DNA of 64,000 bases from the NCBI RefSeq assembly GCF_018403225.1, contig NZ_BOSG01000001.1:620001-684000 (forward strand). Reading direction: 5' to 3'. Position 1 is the stretch's first letter. Each line of letters begins with the position of its first letter. The notes under the pieces are model-generated. The model ran no database searches. It was not told the DNA's origin and saw nothing but the letters and a program-made list of their open reading frames with translations. Source of the stretch: Paenibacillus sp. J23TS9. Its GTDB lineage: Bacteria; Bacillota; Bacilli; Paenibacillales; Paenibacillaceae. The position numbers were made by a program, and so were the translations under genes. Below are positions 7,707 to 17,193 of the stretch, one piece after another.

Positions 7707-10700
7707 TTGGCTAAAAAAAAATATGAAGTATCCTTTGAACTCGGGGGAGAGCTGCAAGGCTCATTCTCCCGAGCTTTTTCGTCTGCTCAGGATAAGTTCA
7801 AAGGAACAGAGAAATCGGCGAAAAATCTGAACGACCGGGTAGATCAATCTACACGAAAGTTCAGCGGACTCACGAGTATGTTCCACAAGACATCAAGCGG
7901 AGCATCCGCCATGACATCCACATTAAAGACAGCAGCTGGTGCGTTAGCTGGTCTGTATGTCGTCAAAAAAGGCATAGACGTGGGAAAGACGCTTATTAAT
8001 CAGTATCAGGGCGCTTTCCGGATCATCAAAACAGGTACTGGGGCAGCAGGTAAAGATTTAGATGGCTTAATGAGTAGCTATCATAATCTCGGCTCCGTTG
8101 TCCCTGATAATCTAAAAGATGTTGCGACGGCATTGTCCGATTTCAATACGCGTACGGGTGCAACAGGGAAGGTACTCGAAGATTTATCGGGTAAAGCCTT
8201 GTCTTTGACCGCAATTGCATCAGCCGATCTAGGCGGAGCCATCGAGAAGAGTACTCGGATGTTTGGAGACTGGTCTATACCGCTTGAAAAAGGCGGGGAA
8301 ACACTTGACAAGCTGTATATCGCATCGCAGAGTACCGGAATTGGTGTTGAGGAACTTGCCGAGAAAATGACGACTTTCGGAGGGCCGCTGCGCCAGATGG
8401 GTTTTGATTTCGAGACATCGATGGCCTTGATGGGCAAATGGGAAAAAGAAGGTGTAAACGCTGAGCTTGTTCTCGGGTCGCTGCGGATCGCACTCGGGAA
8501 GATGGCAAAGGTGGGCGTCAAGGATACCAACAAGGCGCTGAATATTGTCATCGATAAGATTAAGAAGGCTAAAACCACAGGCGAAGCAACGGCCCTAGCC
8601 ATGCAGGCGTTCGGTTCAAAAGCTGGCCCAGATATGGCAGCAGCCGTAAGGGAAGGGCGTTTTGAGCTTGGTAAGCTCGCAGAGGACTTAAGAAACGCAA
8701 AAGGTGCTATTGATAAAGACTTCGCAGACACCGAAACGCTGGACGATAAAATCCAGACCATCAAGAACAAGTTTCTTGTTGCAGCTGAACCACTCGGTAA
8801 GGCAGCGGCTGACGCGATCGGCGGCGTCCTTGCATCCGCGGGAACAGAATTAACTGCTGCCGGAAATAAACTCAACGCTCTAATCAATACCAAAGGTTGG
8901 AAGGAAGCAGATTTGACGGGGAAGTTTCATCTCACATGGGAAAACGTCATCTCTAAACCGCTGAACTCCTGGTGGAAAGAATCAGGCGAGAAGATTGTTT
9001 ACAGCTTTGGCCAGAAGACCGGAACCATGCTTGGAAAAGGGATGTGGACAGGTTTTAAGGCTTTGTTGAGTGAGTCAGGCAAAGTGTTTTCAGGTGGCGG
9101 GGCAACAAGTTGGCTTTCGCTTGCAATCCTGGGTAAAACGGCGGGTAAAGCGAGCGGTGCCATTGCTCCGCTGGTATCTACAGTAGGTAAATTTGTTAAA
9201 CCTGCTTCCGCCGCGGCTACGGCGGCTGGTGCAGCAGCGGAAGGTACTAGCTTAATGGCTGGTGCAGCAGCTGCACTTACTAATCCAATCGGATGGGCAG
9301 TATTAGGCGTTGGCGCCTTGGCTGGCAGCTGGTATATGTACAAACGGCATCAGGAAAATGCGCGGCAGTCTTTGATCCATATGGGCGATGCCTTGAAGGA
9401 AAAACTCAGTGAATACACTGCTATTGATACTCAAACCAAGAAAACCCAAGATCTGATCAAAGAGTATGACCGCTTGAAAACCAAGATTGCTGACGCGAAA
9501 ACACCAGCCGATGAGCTCACAGAGGCTAAAAGAAAACTATCTGTAGTCGAACAAACATTGATCGACATGTACCCAGATATGCTCTCACAGCAAGATATTG
9601 AGAATGGGAACTTGCGCGAAACAGCTGGTCTTATTGATCGTATCAATATTGCCAAGAACGAAGGTATGAAGCTCAAATTAGAGCAAGATATCGCTGAAGG
9701 ATTAAGCAATAAAGGGAAGATGGAAAAGGAGATAAATAGTCTCCAAGGAAAAAAAGGCACGCAAGAAGCTGATAAAGAAAAGTACCTCAGTGCTGTTGCA
9801 AGCTTTAAAGAATTCGAGAACGAATTTCAAAAGATATTGAATGCTCCATACTCAGACGATCGAACAAAGCAGATAGAGACCCTTAGAGATCGCGTTAATG
9901 AGGTAGGTGCAGCAGTCGGTTATAACTTTTCCCATCTAGGGAACTTGATGGGAACATCGGATGAGTTGTTCGCCAAGTACAAGGACACGCTTGATTCGCT
10001 CGTAAGTACATCAGATGATCTCGAAGCAGCAAAGTCCAGCTATCAAGAATTGTATAATGCACAAAAGCAAATGATCGAGTTGGACCTGGGCGGAACGATT
10101 GAATATCAAGCGAAGAAATACAAGACCATGACAGATGCCCAGAAACAGGAGTTTGACACAGCTTTACAAAAGTTGTCCGAATTGAATCGACAAATGCAGC
10201 TACTGCCGACTGATAAGAAGATCAATATCGATGTGATTCAGCGTACAACCGGCGCGTTCATACCAAATGCAAAAGTCAATCAAGCGTTGCCGTATGCAGA
10301 TGGTGGCATGATCACTCGTCCGCATCTTGGGCTTGTTGGAGAAGCTGGACCGGAAGCGATCATACCTTTATCGAGTAATCGCAGAAGCCGGGCCTTGAGT
10401 CTGTATGAAGATGTGGGGCGGTCGTTGGGTGTTAAACCATTTGCCAACGGTGGGATCATCAATTCGACTAAGGCTGCACTTGGTGGGCGTAAACGTGCTG
10501 AGTCTGTCTGGAACGATAAAGGTAATTCCTCACAATCGGCAGCGCCAATAGTCATTGAACATAAACCAAGCATTTTCATCCAAGGGAGTGCTGATCCAGG
10601 CACGGTGAAACTCATCGAGCAAGCTTTACGCCAATATGAAGAAAGATTTGGCCGTATGTTCGAACAATATCAACGCCAGAAAGGGAGGGTGAGTATGAGT

Positions 10701-10712
10701 GGGCCAGTATAG
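7707..10712 (+). CDS. Tail tape measure protein
   Basis: About 1001 residues, the longest gene in the window. I choose the TTG at 7707 because AAGGGGTGA (7692-7700) is correctly spaced to it and abuts the alternative GTG at 7701. The N-terminal half is Ala/Ser/Lys-rich and coiled, with a TP901-type core (FETSMALMGKWEKEGVNAEL); hydrophobic stretches near residues 540-560 (AAALTNPIGWAVLGVGALAG) may insert in the membrane; the C-terminus carries the characteristic ADGGMITRPHLGLVGEAGPE motif. It sets tail length and leaves the tail first at infection. Confidence 0.92.
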   Translation: MAKKKYEVSFELGGELQGSFSRAFSSAQDKFKGTEKSAKNLNDRVDQSTRKFSGLTSMFHKTSSGASAMTSTLKTAAGALAGLYVVKKGIDVGKTLINQYQGAFRIIKTGTGAAGKDLDGLMSSYHNLGSVVPDNLKDVATALSDFNTRTGATGKVLEDLSGKALSLTAIASADLGGAIEKSTRMFGDWSIPLEKGGETLDKLYIASQSTGIGVEELAEKMTTFGGPLRQMGFDFETSMALMGKWEKEGVNAELVLGSLRIALGKMAKVGVKDTNKALNIVIDKIKKAKTTGEATALAMQAFGSKAGPDMAAAVREGRFELGKLAEDLRNAKGAIDKDFADTETLDDKIQTIKNKFLVAAEPLGKAAADAIGGVLASAGTELTAAGNKLNALINTKGWKEADLTGKFHLTWENVISKPLNSWWKESGEKIVYSFGQKTGTMLGKGMWTGFKALLSESGKVFSGGGATSWLSLAILGKTAGKASGAIAPLVSTVGKFVKPASAAATAAGAAAEGTSLMAGAAAALTNPIGWAVLGVGALAGSWYMYKRHQENARQSLIHMGDALKEKLSEYTAIDTQTKKTQDLIKEYDRLKTKIADAKTPADELTEAKRKLSVVEQTLIDMYPDMLSQQDIENGNLRETAGLIDRINIAKNEGMKLKLEQDIAEGLSNKGKMEKEINSLQGKKGTQEADKEKYLSAVASFKEFENEFQKILNAPYSDDRTKQIETLRDRVNEVGAAVGYNFSHLGNLMGTSDELFAKYKDTLDSLVSTSDDLEAAKSSYQELYNAQKQMIELDLGGTIEYQAKKYKTMTDAQKQEFDTALQKLSELNRQMQLLPTDKKINIDVIQRTTGAFIPNAKVNQALPYADGGMITRPHLGLVGEAGPEAIIPLSSNRRSRALSLYEDVGRSLGVKPFANGGIINSTKAALGGRKRAESVWNDKGNSSQSAAPIVIEHKPSIFIQGSADPGTVKLIEQALRQYEERFGRMFEQYQRQKGRVSMSGPV

Positions 10713-10911
10713 GACAATTCAAGGCGATATGTGGGATGCCTTCGCTTATAAGGTATACGGAAATGAAAAGCTGTTTCCTATCCTGATGGTGGCTAATCCT
10801 CAATATATAACCGTGGTAATTTTTGATGCCGGCGCTCAGCTCGTCGTTCCCGATCCACCAGAGGAAACGGTGGACGACCTCCCACCATGGAAGCGAGATG
10901 ATGTCGATTGA
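10699..10911 (+). CDS. Tail protein X (LysM-like)
   Basis: A 70-residue protein starting at a GTG preceded by AAGGGAGGGTGA. The pattern YRTIQGDMWDAFAYKVYGNEKLFPILMVANPQY is the tail protein X signature, a small LysM-like fold found in P2-type phages between tape measure and gpD. The product probably sits at the tail tip or baseplate hub. It overlaps the tape measure gene at its start and the D gene at its end. Confidence 0.82.
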   Translation: MGQYRTIQGDMWDAFAYKVYGNEKLFPILMVANPQYITVVIFDAGAQLVVPDPPEETVDDLPPWKRDDVD

Positions 10912-12095
10912 GACAAGCGAATGTCCTTGTGAATTATAACGGCAAGAACATCACGCAGGATCTTGCGGATTACAATCTGGACATTTCCTTTACCGATGCT
11001 CCGAGTGGAGAACTGGACGACCTGCAGATCAGGCTGTCTGATCGTGATCGCAAATGGCAAAAAACATGGGCTCCCGAAGAAGGAGACAAGATACAAGCAA
11101 GCATCGAGGTCGTAAACTGGTACAAGGAAGGTGACCGTAAGAAATATAATTGCGGTACATTCCATGTAGATGGGCTGACCTTCTCCGGAGTGCCTGATGA
11201 AGTAACAATAAAGGCTGCCTCATTTCCTGTATCTTCAGACGTAAGACAAGAAAAACGAACGAAAGTATGGGAAAAGGTAAAGCTATCTACAATCGCCCAG
11301 GACATCGCGAGCCGTGCAAAATTAAAGCTTGTGCGCGAGGTTCCAGATGATCCGTCCTATGATCGCATTGAGCAGTTTGAAAAAACAGACTTTGCATTTT
11401 TGTTGGAGTTGACGTCGCAAGAGGGAATTGCAGTAAAGGTAACCGACAACAAACTGGTGCTCTTTGATGAGTCTAAATTTGAAAAAGGAAAATCAGTGGC
11501 CACTTTTGAGTGTGGTAAAGACAACATACTGAGCTATTCTTTTGACTGGTCGGCGGAGAATTGCGCATACCGCGGTTGTGAACTCACCTACGATGAGACC
11601 ATAAAGACCACTGTTAAAACGCCCGGCAAGGACAAGGATAATGGGGGCTCTATATTTGAGCCGATGGCCTTAAAAGCTAAGACCACAAAAACCGATGGCG
11701 GGATATTTGAACCGGGTGGGGGAAGCTCAACGAAACCCAAACCTGTTAAGAAGCCTAAAAAGGGCAAAGCCAAGTCGATTAAACAATCGAATAAGGTAAC
11801 CTATATACCGCCCGGTGCTCCTGCATCCGGGCCCATTTTGCGTATAAAAGAGAATGCATCCTCTCAAGCCGATGCTCGACGTATTGCCAAAAATCGGCTA
11901 CGTGAGCGGAACAAGCTCGCAAATAAGGCTACAATGACAATCGTTGGAGATATCCGGATCACAAAGGGTGTGGTTGTTACTGTTGCCGGTTTTGGACGCT
12001 TTGACGGGAAGTACATCGTGGATAGCGTTGTGCATCAAATCGGCGGAGGCGGATACCAGACACGGATGGATATCAGAAAGATATTGGGGTGGTAA
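10908..12095 (+). CDS. Tail hub protein, gpD-like (late control D family)
   Basis: A 395-residue protein starting at TTG, overlapping the X stop. The N-terminal half has SFTDAPSGELDDLQIRLSDR and later FEKTDFAFLLELTSQEGIAV, both typical of the gpD/XkdQ hub family that forms the central baseplate ring around the spike. Residues about 235-300 are a low-complexity Lys/Pro/Gly linker before the C-terminal DARRIAKNRLRERN segment. Together with V, U, W, J and I it forms the baseplate. Confidence 0.85.
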   Translation: MRQANVLVNYNGKNITQDLADYNLDISFTDAPSGELDDLQIRLSDRDRKWQKTWAPEEGDKIQASIEVVNWYKEGDRKKYNCGTFHVDGLTFSGVPDEVTIKAASFPVSSDVRQEKRTKVWEKVKLSTIAQDIASRAKLKLVREVPDDPSYDRIEQFEKTDFAFLLELTSQEGIAVKVTDNKLVLFDESKFEKGKSVATFECGKDNILSYSFDWSAENCAYRGCELTYDETIKTTVKTPGKDKDNGGSIFEPMALKAKTTKTDGGIFEPGGGSSTKPKPVKKPKKGKAKSIKQSNKVTYIPPGAPASGPILRIKENASSQADARRIAKNRLRERNKLANKATMTIVGDIRITKGVVVTVAGFGRFDGKYIVDSVVHQIGGGGYQTRMDIRKILGW

Positions 12096-12097
12096 TC

Positions 12098-12526
12098 ATG
12101 CAATGGGTGAAGATCGGGACGGTTTCAATTCTTAATCCGGAGGATATGACCGTGCAGGTTGTATTTGATGGACTGGATACATCGGTATCAGATGAGTTGT
12201 CTATTGTCATTCCTCCATCGCGCGCACAGGAGTACCATATGCCTGACGTAGGTGATACTGTGCTATGTGTGTTCACGGAGTCGCAGGGATTTTGCATCGG
12301 GATGATACAGGATGCTACACCGGAGATGACTGCGGGTGAGTGGGGGATTTTGTTTGATGACGAGAACCAAGTAATGTATAAGGACGGAATATTGTCCGTG
12401 AAAGCAAAGGAAGTCATCTTTGAAGGGACAAAGGTTACTATTACTGCTCCTGAAGTGATTGTGACGGGTGATTTCAAGGTATCCGGTACAATCAATGGAT
12501 TAACCCCGGGAAGTGGTAGCTTATGA
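12098..12526 (+). CDS. Baseplate spike protein, gpV-like
   Basis: I choose the ATG at 12098, five bases after GGGGTGG; an in-frame GTG at 12089 overlaps that site. The 142-residue product has an OB-fold-like N-terminal region (VQVVFDGLDTSVSDELSIVI, then MPDVGDTVLCVF) and a repetitive beta-rich tail (EVIFEGTKVTITAPEVIVTG) as in the gpV spike that pierces the cell envelope. Confidence 0.8.
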   Translation: MQWVKIGTVSILNPEDMTVQVVFDGLDTSVSDELSIVIPPSRAQEYHMPDVGDTVLCVFTESQGFCIGMIQDATPEMTAGEWGILFDDENQVMYKDGILSVKAKEVIFEGTKVTITAPEVIVTGDFKVSGTINGLTPGSGSL

Positions 12527-12915
12527 TTGGCGCTTTCGGAGAAGTGAACTTCCTGGTATCCGACACAAAAATTCGGACTTTTGATGACTTCCGCAGATCC
12601 TGTACAGGTAGGTGGGCGGATCATGAGGTTATCGGAAAAAAGCCGCTATCACAATTCATCGGTCCTGGACTCGACTCCATTACTTTTAAAATGCGCTTTG
12701 ACGCATTTCTCGGGCTTAACCCACGAGTTGAGATGGACCGTCTGGTGACGATGGAGCGCTCTGGAAAGCCGTACACTCTAACCATAGATGATAAAGCCTT
12801 GGGGGTCTATAAATGGACAATACGGCAGCTGGATGAGGATTTTATAACCGTCGATAACGCTGGAAGGCTTCTTGTCTCTGAAGTTACCATCGAGCTAAAG
12901 GAGTATGTACAATGA
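12523..12915 (+). CDS. Tail protein gpU-like
   Basis: A 130-residue protein overlapping the spike gene by four bases. It begins MIGAFGEVNFLVSDTKIRTFDDF and includes KKPLSQFIGPGLDSITFKMRFD, features of the P2 gpU family of tail-associated proteins. It ends with a strand pair and ELKEYVQ. Position inside the V-W-J-I cluster supports the call. Confidence 0.78.
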   Translation: MIGAFGEVNFLVSDTKIRTFDDFRRSCTGRWADHEVIGKKPLSQFIGPGLDSITFKMRFDAFLGLNPRVEMDRLVTMERSGKPYTLTIDDKALGVYKWTIRQLDEDFITVDNAGRLLVSEVTIELKEYVQ

Positions 12916-13205
12916 TTGTAAATTTTGCTCCAAAGAATCTTGTCGAAGAGCTGGATCAAAATATTAAGTGTATTACTGAGACTATTGCGGGATCAGTGCC
13001 TCTCGCTCGATCATTTGGTATTGATCAGGCTGATATTGATACTCCGGTTAACTTTGTACAGTCCCAAATGACAAACAAAATCATCTCAGCGATCCAAGAT
13101 TTCGAGCCCCGTGTTGTTGTTGATTCAGTCACTTATGATACAGACGATGCTGGCAAGGTTAAACCATACGTTAAATATAGCATCGCGGAGGAGGCGATGA
13201 CGTGA
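12912..13205 (+). CDS. Baseplate wedge protein, gpW/gp25-like
   Basis: A 97-residue protein with AAGGAG eight bases before its ATG. NIKCITETIAGSVPLARSFGID is the gp25/gpW motif, and the C-terminal part with FEPRVVVDSVTYDTDD matches the family's second half. It belongs to the conserved wedge that anchors the sheath to the baseplate. Translation is coupled to the gpU-like and gpJ-like genes. Confidence 0.85.
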   Translation: MIVNFAPKNLVEELDQNIKCITETIAGSVPLARSFGIDQADIDTPVNFVQSQMTNKIISAIQDFEPRVVVDSVTYDTDDAGKVKPYVKYSIAEEAMT

Positions 13206-14335
13206 GCAGCAGCTTTGACTCACTGCAAGACATTGATTTTATAGAAGTAGATGCAGCATCAATTCAACATAGCATCATAACCACTTTCGAGGGGCTTATC
13301 GGTAAAAAGCTGTTTCCGGCTGATCCGAGACGCCTCTTTGTTTTGGGGTTGGCTCAAATCATTATCCAGCAGCAAATTTTACTTAACCACAACAAAAAGG
13401 CAGACTTGCTCAAATATGCAGTCGGTCCGAAATTGGATCATATTGGGATCATGCAGGATGTAACTCGTCTACCTGCAGCAGCCGCCAGGACGACAATCAC
13501 ATTCACTCTCTCTGTGCCCCTTACATCGGCAATTATCATTCCAGCGGGTACCCGGACTGCTCCACAAGGGGCAGACGGTTCGCTGTTCTTTGTTACTGAT
13601 GATGTTTTAGAGATTCCTTCAGGAGCTCTTGTGGGGAGCGTGACAGCACTGTGTTCGATTCCAGGAGCATTGGGGAATGAATTCCTTCCGGGACAGATAG
13701 ACACGCTGATTGACCCCATCCCGTTCGTTCAGAGTGCGGTGAATGTTACTGAGAGCGCGGGAGGTGCAGCTGGAGAAACGGATGACGCATTCCGTGAGCG
13801 GATCCGGACAGCGCCGGAAAGCTTCTCGGTAGCTGGCCCCGAAGGTGCATATCGTTATTGGGCGATGACGGCCAGCTCATCGATTGTTGATGTTGCGGTA
13901 ACATCTCCTGCAGAGCGAGAGGTCGTGGTGGTGCCACTCCTTACAGGTGGGAAGATGCCGACACCAGATATCTTGGACGCTGTTAACGAAGCTTTGAATG
14001 ATCGTACAGTCCGTCCGCTTACAGACCATGTGACTGTCCAAGCACCAATCCCAATCAACTACGACATCACTTTAACCTATTATGTAGCCCGGAGTCGCGC
14101 GGCAGAATCAACCTCCATACAAGCAGCAGTCATAGCAGCTGTAGAAGCATACAGGCTTTGGCAAAGGTCCAAGCTCGGACGGGATATTAATCCATCGGAG
14201 CTTATTTGGCGTGTAATGGGAGCGGGAGCGCTGCGGGTTAACGTGGCAGCACCTGCTTTTGTTGAGGTGTCTGAGATACAACTAGCTCAGGATACCCAGG
14301 TTGTCGTCACATATGGAGGACTGGCAGATGATTGA
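13202..14335 (+). CDS. Baseplate wedge protein, gpJ-like
   Basis: A 377-residue protein starting at GTG behind GGAGGAGGCGATGAC. It has the Baseplate_J pattern: LDHIGIMQDVTRLPAAAA followed by ITFTLSVPLTSAIIIPAGT, a central GETDDAFRERIRTAPESFSVAGP segment, and a C-terminal RDINPSELIWRVMGAGALR. It forms the wedge heterodimer with the gpI-like protein next to it. Confidence 0.9.
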   Translation: MSSSFDSLQDIDFIEVDAASIQHSIITTFEGLIGKKLFPADPRRLFVLGLAQIIIQQQILLNHNKKADLLKYAVGPKLDHIGIMQDVTRLPAAAARTTITFTLSVPLTSAIIIPAGTRTAPQGADGSLFFVTDDVLEIPSGALVGSVTALCSIPGALGNEFLPGQIDTLIDPIPFVQSAVNVTESAGGAAGETDDAFRERIRTAPESFSVAGPEGAYRYWAMTASSSIVDVAVTSPAEREVVVVPLLTGGKMPTPDILDAVNEALNDRTVRPLTDHVTVQAPIPINYDITLTYYVARSRAAESTSIQAAVIAAVEAYRLWQRSKLGRDINPSELIWRVMGAGALRVNVAAPAFVEVSEIQLAQDTQVVVTYGGLADD

Positions 14336-14879
14336 TCTTAAGAGTATCAGCATGCTTAATATGCTGCCGGATAATTTCAAACGTGATCCTAATATATCAG
14401 CATCAGCCCGTGCGCTAGATGATCAACTTCGAAGTTTATCTGACCAGATCATGAGACTCCCACGGTTTTCGCGCATGGATGAACTTGATGACGAAGAAGC
14501 CGACGAACTGGCCTGGCAGTTCCATGTGGACTTCTACGACCCGGCGCTGCCGATCGAGCAGAAGCGGGAACTGGTGAAGAACGCTTTCCGGTTTCATCGT
14601 AGGAAAGGCACACCTGCTGCCGTTGAGGATCTTATCTCGATTCTCTTTGGTGAGGGTAAAGTCGAGGAGTGGTTTGAATACGGTGGCGTTCCTGGTCGGT
14701 TCCAAGTCATCACCAATAACCCAGCAGTAACTCAGGAGCGTGCTCAGGAGTTTTACCGAGCTGTCGAGTCTGTTAACAGGCTATCTGCCAAACTGGAACG
14801 GGTCATCTTGTCTCAGGTTGAAGAAATCCGCAATTATACCGGCTTTGCAATTCAGATTGGCGAATTTATTAGAATTTAG
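14328..14879 (+). CDS. Baseplate/tail protein gpI-like
   Basis: The start is the ATG at 14328, seven bases after GGAGGA and overlapping the end of the J gene; a TTG at 14301 is in frame but lacks a ribosome site. The 183-residue product contains MLPDNFKRDPNISASARALD and FHVDFYDPALPIEQKRELVK, then RRKGTPAAVEDLISILFG, which is the hallmark of P2 tail protein I. It links the wedge to the fibres encoded next. Confidence 0.88.
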   Translation: MIDLKSISMLNMLPDNFKRDPNISASARALDDQLRSLSDQIMRLPRFSRMDELDDEEADELAWQFHVDFYDPALPIEQKRELVKNAFRFHRRKGTPAAVEDLISILFGEGKVEEWFEYGGVPGRFQVITNNPAVTQERAQEFYRAVESVNRLSAKLERVILSQVEEIRNYTGFAIQIGEFIRI

Positions 14880-14891
14880 GTAGGTGATTAG

Positions 14892-16877
14892 ATGTCGTCC
14901 TTTACGAAGGCATTAACGAACAAAGGGTTAGCTCTGCAAGCCAAGGCACAGGCTGGAGTCCAGCTAAAATATACCAAGTTTGTAATCGGCGATGGACGTC
15001 TTACTGGACAGTCGATGCCCGCGCTCACTAATATTATAAGTCCGAAAAAAACAGTACCAATCACAAAATTAAAAATGCGGCCTCCTAATGAAGCTATAGT
15101 CGGATTTGTTCTGTCGAATCAGGATGTTGCGACGGGCTTTTTCTTTCGTGAAATGGGACTCTTTGCTATGGATCCGGATGAGGGTGAAATTCTATATTGG
15201 TATGCAAATGCAGGGGAGACTGCTGATTACATCCCACCAGGTACGAATGGCATAGTGTCATTATTGGAAGCTGAGAACCTGGTTGTTAATGTCGGTTATG
15301 GAGCAACCGTTGATGATACGCAGGCCGGGGCAACTAATGGTAAATGTGTAAAGTTTGCTTATGCGACAAACGGAAACGGAAAAGCCGCTATAAGCGGTGA
15401 TACTCTCAAAGGTCTACTAGGGAACAAGGCTGGGCAATTTAAAGTGCGGGCAAGGCTCAAAGTGGACAATACGGCTTCAACTGTTAAATCATTCGTTCTC
15501 TGCATGCAAAATCCTCAAACAATGACGCCATTCGAACAGCATAAAGGGGATGGGGTTCCGAGTGATGACCAGGTAATGTTTTCGCCGAGCGAACTGAAGA
15601 CGGACTGGACATGGGTGGAATTACCTTTTTATTGGGACGGCGTGCAGCCTGTTGAGTTATGGACCGGAAGACCCCCTGGTCTATCTCCCGGAACAACGAT
15701 CTGGGAGGATCAAATACAATTTGTCGGTGAAAACACAAGCGGAAACAGTGATGTTATCCAAAAAAGTGTTGATATCTTAGCATTTGTGGGGCAGGCAACT
15801 AATGTGTCCGCGAGTATAGATCAATCGCTCGTGTATGTAACGCATCCGGAATTACAAGAAGCGATCGATGGGGTCAAAGTTGTGATACCTGGAGCCACTC
15901 TTGATAAAGAGGGTATCGTTCAGCTGTCCAACGCGACGGACGGAGTGAGGGAGAATGTGGCGCCAACGGAGAAAGCCTTGGGGTTGGTCATGAAAGAAGC
16001 GCAGGAGGGAAAGCAAGCTGGAATTGATCGTAAAGCGGAAGTGGTTGCCGCGCTCAATTCCATTGGCGTAATGGCATCCACAAGCGAGTCATGGACGCAG
16101 CTCTTACCAAAGATTGCTGCGGTGATCCGAGCAACAGGTGATGCAACAGTAGCAGATGTGTTAACAGGGAAAAAGTTCTCAAATGCTAACGGAAACGGAT
16201 TGACTGGTACAATGCCAAATAGGGGTGCACCAGCGCTTAAAGTGGGTGATACCCTGCTTGCTGGGTATTACAGCGGAGGAAAAGTTGGAACACCTCCAGT
16301 GGGAAAGCAGGAATTTTCTACTGTAGGGACCTATAATTTCACTATTCCTGAAGGTGTAACCAGGATAACTGTTGTACTCTCTGGGGGAGGCGGCGGCGGT
16401 GGCGGTGGGTACAATGGCACTGCAGGCGGTGGCGGCGGAGCTACAGGAGGGGTCAGCATAGGTACACTTAATGTTGTTCCTGGTCAAAGCTGTAGTATTG
16501 TGGTAGGAAGCGGTGGCAAGGGCGGTAATGGTACTACTGGTGGCAGTGCTGAGAAAGGTAGCGATGGCGGAAGCTCAAGCCTTAGCGTCAACGGTTTTAC
16601 AATTACCGCATATGGTGGAGGTGGCGGGTACCCTGGAACCTATAACGGTGGATCTGGTAATCCAGGAACAGGTGGTAGCCCTGGTTCCGGTTTTTCTACG
16701 TACGGTTTTGGTGTCTCTGGGGGAAGTGGCGGGAGTGCGCCTAAAAATAATGGTGTTGGTGGGTATGGAGCAAAGCATGGATTTGGTAGCGGTGGCGATG
16801 GTGGTTCTGGTGATGGTATCTCAATTGGTGGTAGTGGCAGCAGCGGTAGCAGCGGTAGAGTATTCATTTTATATTAG
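14892..16877 (+). CDS. Tail fibre protein with inserted beta-rich domain and glycine-rich tip
   Basis: A 661-residue fibre. Residues 1-116 match the tail-collar fibre N-terminus that attaches to the baseplate (KGLALQAKAQAGVQLKYTKF, then GFFFREMGLFAMDPDEGEIL). The family normally continues from YIPPG directly into a segment like ILAFVGQATNVSASIDQSLV; here about 170 residues (118-288), rich in strands and Trp, are inserted. A central helical region (320-430) precedes a C-terminal region (about 497-655) dominated by Gly, Ser, Asn and Thr. The tip probably recognises the host surface. Confidence 0.85.
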   Translation: MSSFTKALTNKGLALQAKAQAGVQLKYTKFVIGDGRLTGQSMPALTNIISPKKTVPITKLKMRPPNEAIVGFVLSNQDVATGFFFREMGLFAMDPDEGEILYWYANAGETADYIPPGTNGIVSLLEAENLVVNVGYGATVDDTQAGATNGKCVKFAYATNGNGKAAISGDTLKGLLGNKAGQFKVRARLKVDNTASTVKSFVLCMQNPQTMTPFEQHKGDGVPSDDQVMFSPSELKTDWTWVELPFYWDGVQPVELWTGRPPGLSPGTTIWEDQIQFVGENTSGNSDVIQKSVDILAFVGQATNVSASIDQSLVYVTHPELQEAIDGVKVVIPGATLDKEGIVQLSNATDGVRENVAPTEKALGLVMKEAQEGKQAGIDRKAEVVAALNSIGVMASTSESWTQLLPKIAAVIRATGDATVADVLTGKKFSNANGNGLTGTMPNRGAPALKVGDTLLAGYYSGGKVGTPPVGKQEFSTVGTYNFTIPEGVTRITVVLSGGGGGGGGGYNGTAGGGGGATGGVSIGTLNVVPGQSCSIVVGSGGKGGNGTTGGSAEKGSDGGSSSLSVNGFTITAYGGGGGYPGTYNGGSGNPGTGGSPGSGFSTYGFGVSGGSGGSAPKNNGVGGYGAKHGFGSGGDGGSGDGISIGGSGSSGSSGRVFILY

Positions 16878-16893
16878 ATAGGAGGTTTTCTGA

Positions 16894-17193
16894 ATGAAAA
16901 TAGTTAGCTTACAAGAAAATGATACAAAAGCGAAGGTTATAGCCACTTACACAAACGAAACTCTAATAACCCATGTTGATGTCAGTAAATTACCTGAACC
17001 AGAATCAAAGCTAGGTAAAGTTGCAGAACTATGCATAAACACAACCACTAACGAATTGTTTTATGAATATATCGATGTTCCATTAACCGAAAGTGAAAAA
17101 CTTTTGAAAGTCCGATTAGATCAAGCAGAAGCAGAGACTGAACTCATGAAAAAAGCTCTTGAGGAACTTATTCTGTCAGGTGGTGGATTATAA
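16894..17193 (+). CDS. Hypothetical protein following the tail fibre
   Basis: A 99-residue protein with AGGAGG upstream. The N-terminal 60 residues look beta-rich (KAKVIATYTNETLITHVDVS, then ELFYEYIDVP), and residues 68-99 form a Leu/Glu coiled coil (EKLLKVRLDQAEAETELMKK). Bacillus-type phages often have such a protein between fibre and XkdX-like gene; a fibre-associated or assembly role is possible but not shown. Confidence 0.65.
   Translation: MKIVSLQENDTKAKVIATYTNETLITHVDVSKLPEPESKLGKVAELCINTTTNELFYEYIDVPLTESEKLLKVRLDQAEAETELMKKALEELILSGGGL

Noticed and set aside
8081..8893. A 270-codon leftward frame inside the tape measure gene
   Set aside because: Ser/Pro-rich translation typical of the antisense of a Lys/Ala-rich gene; no start signal.
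16513..16881. A 122-codon frame in the glycine-rich fibre region
   Set aside because: It is the alternate frame of GGT/GGC repeats, giving a Val/Ala/Met-rich translation without a ribosome site.
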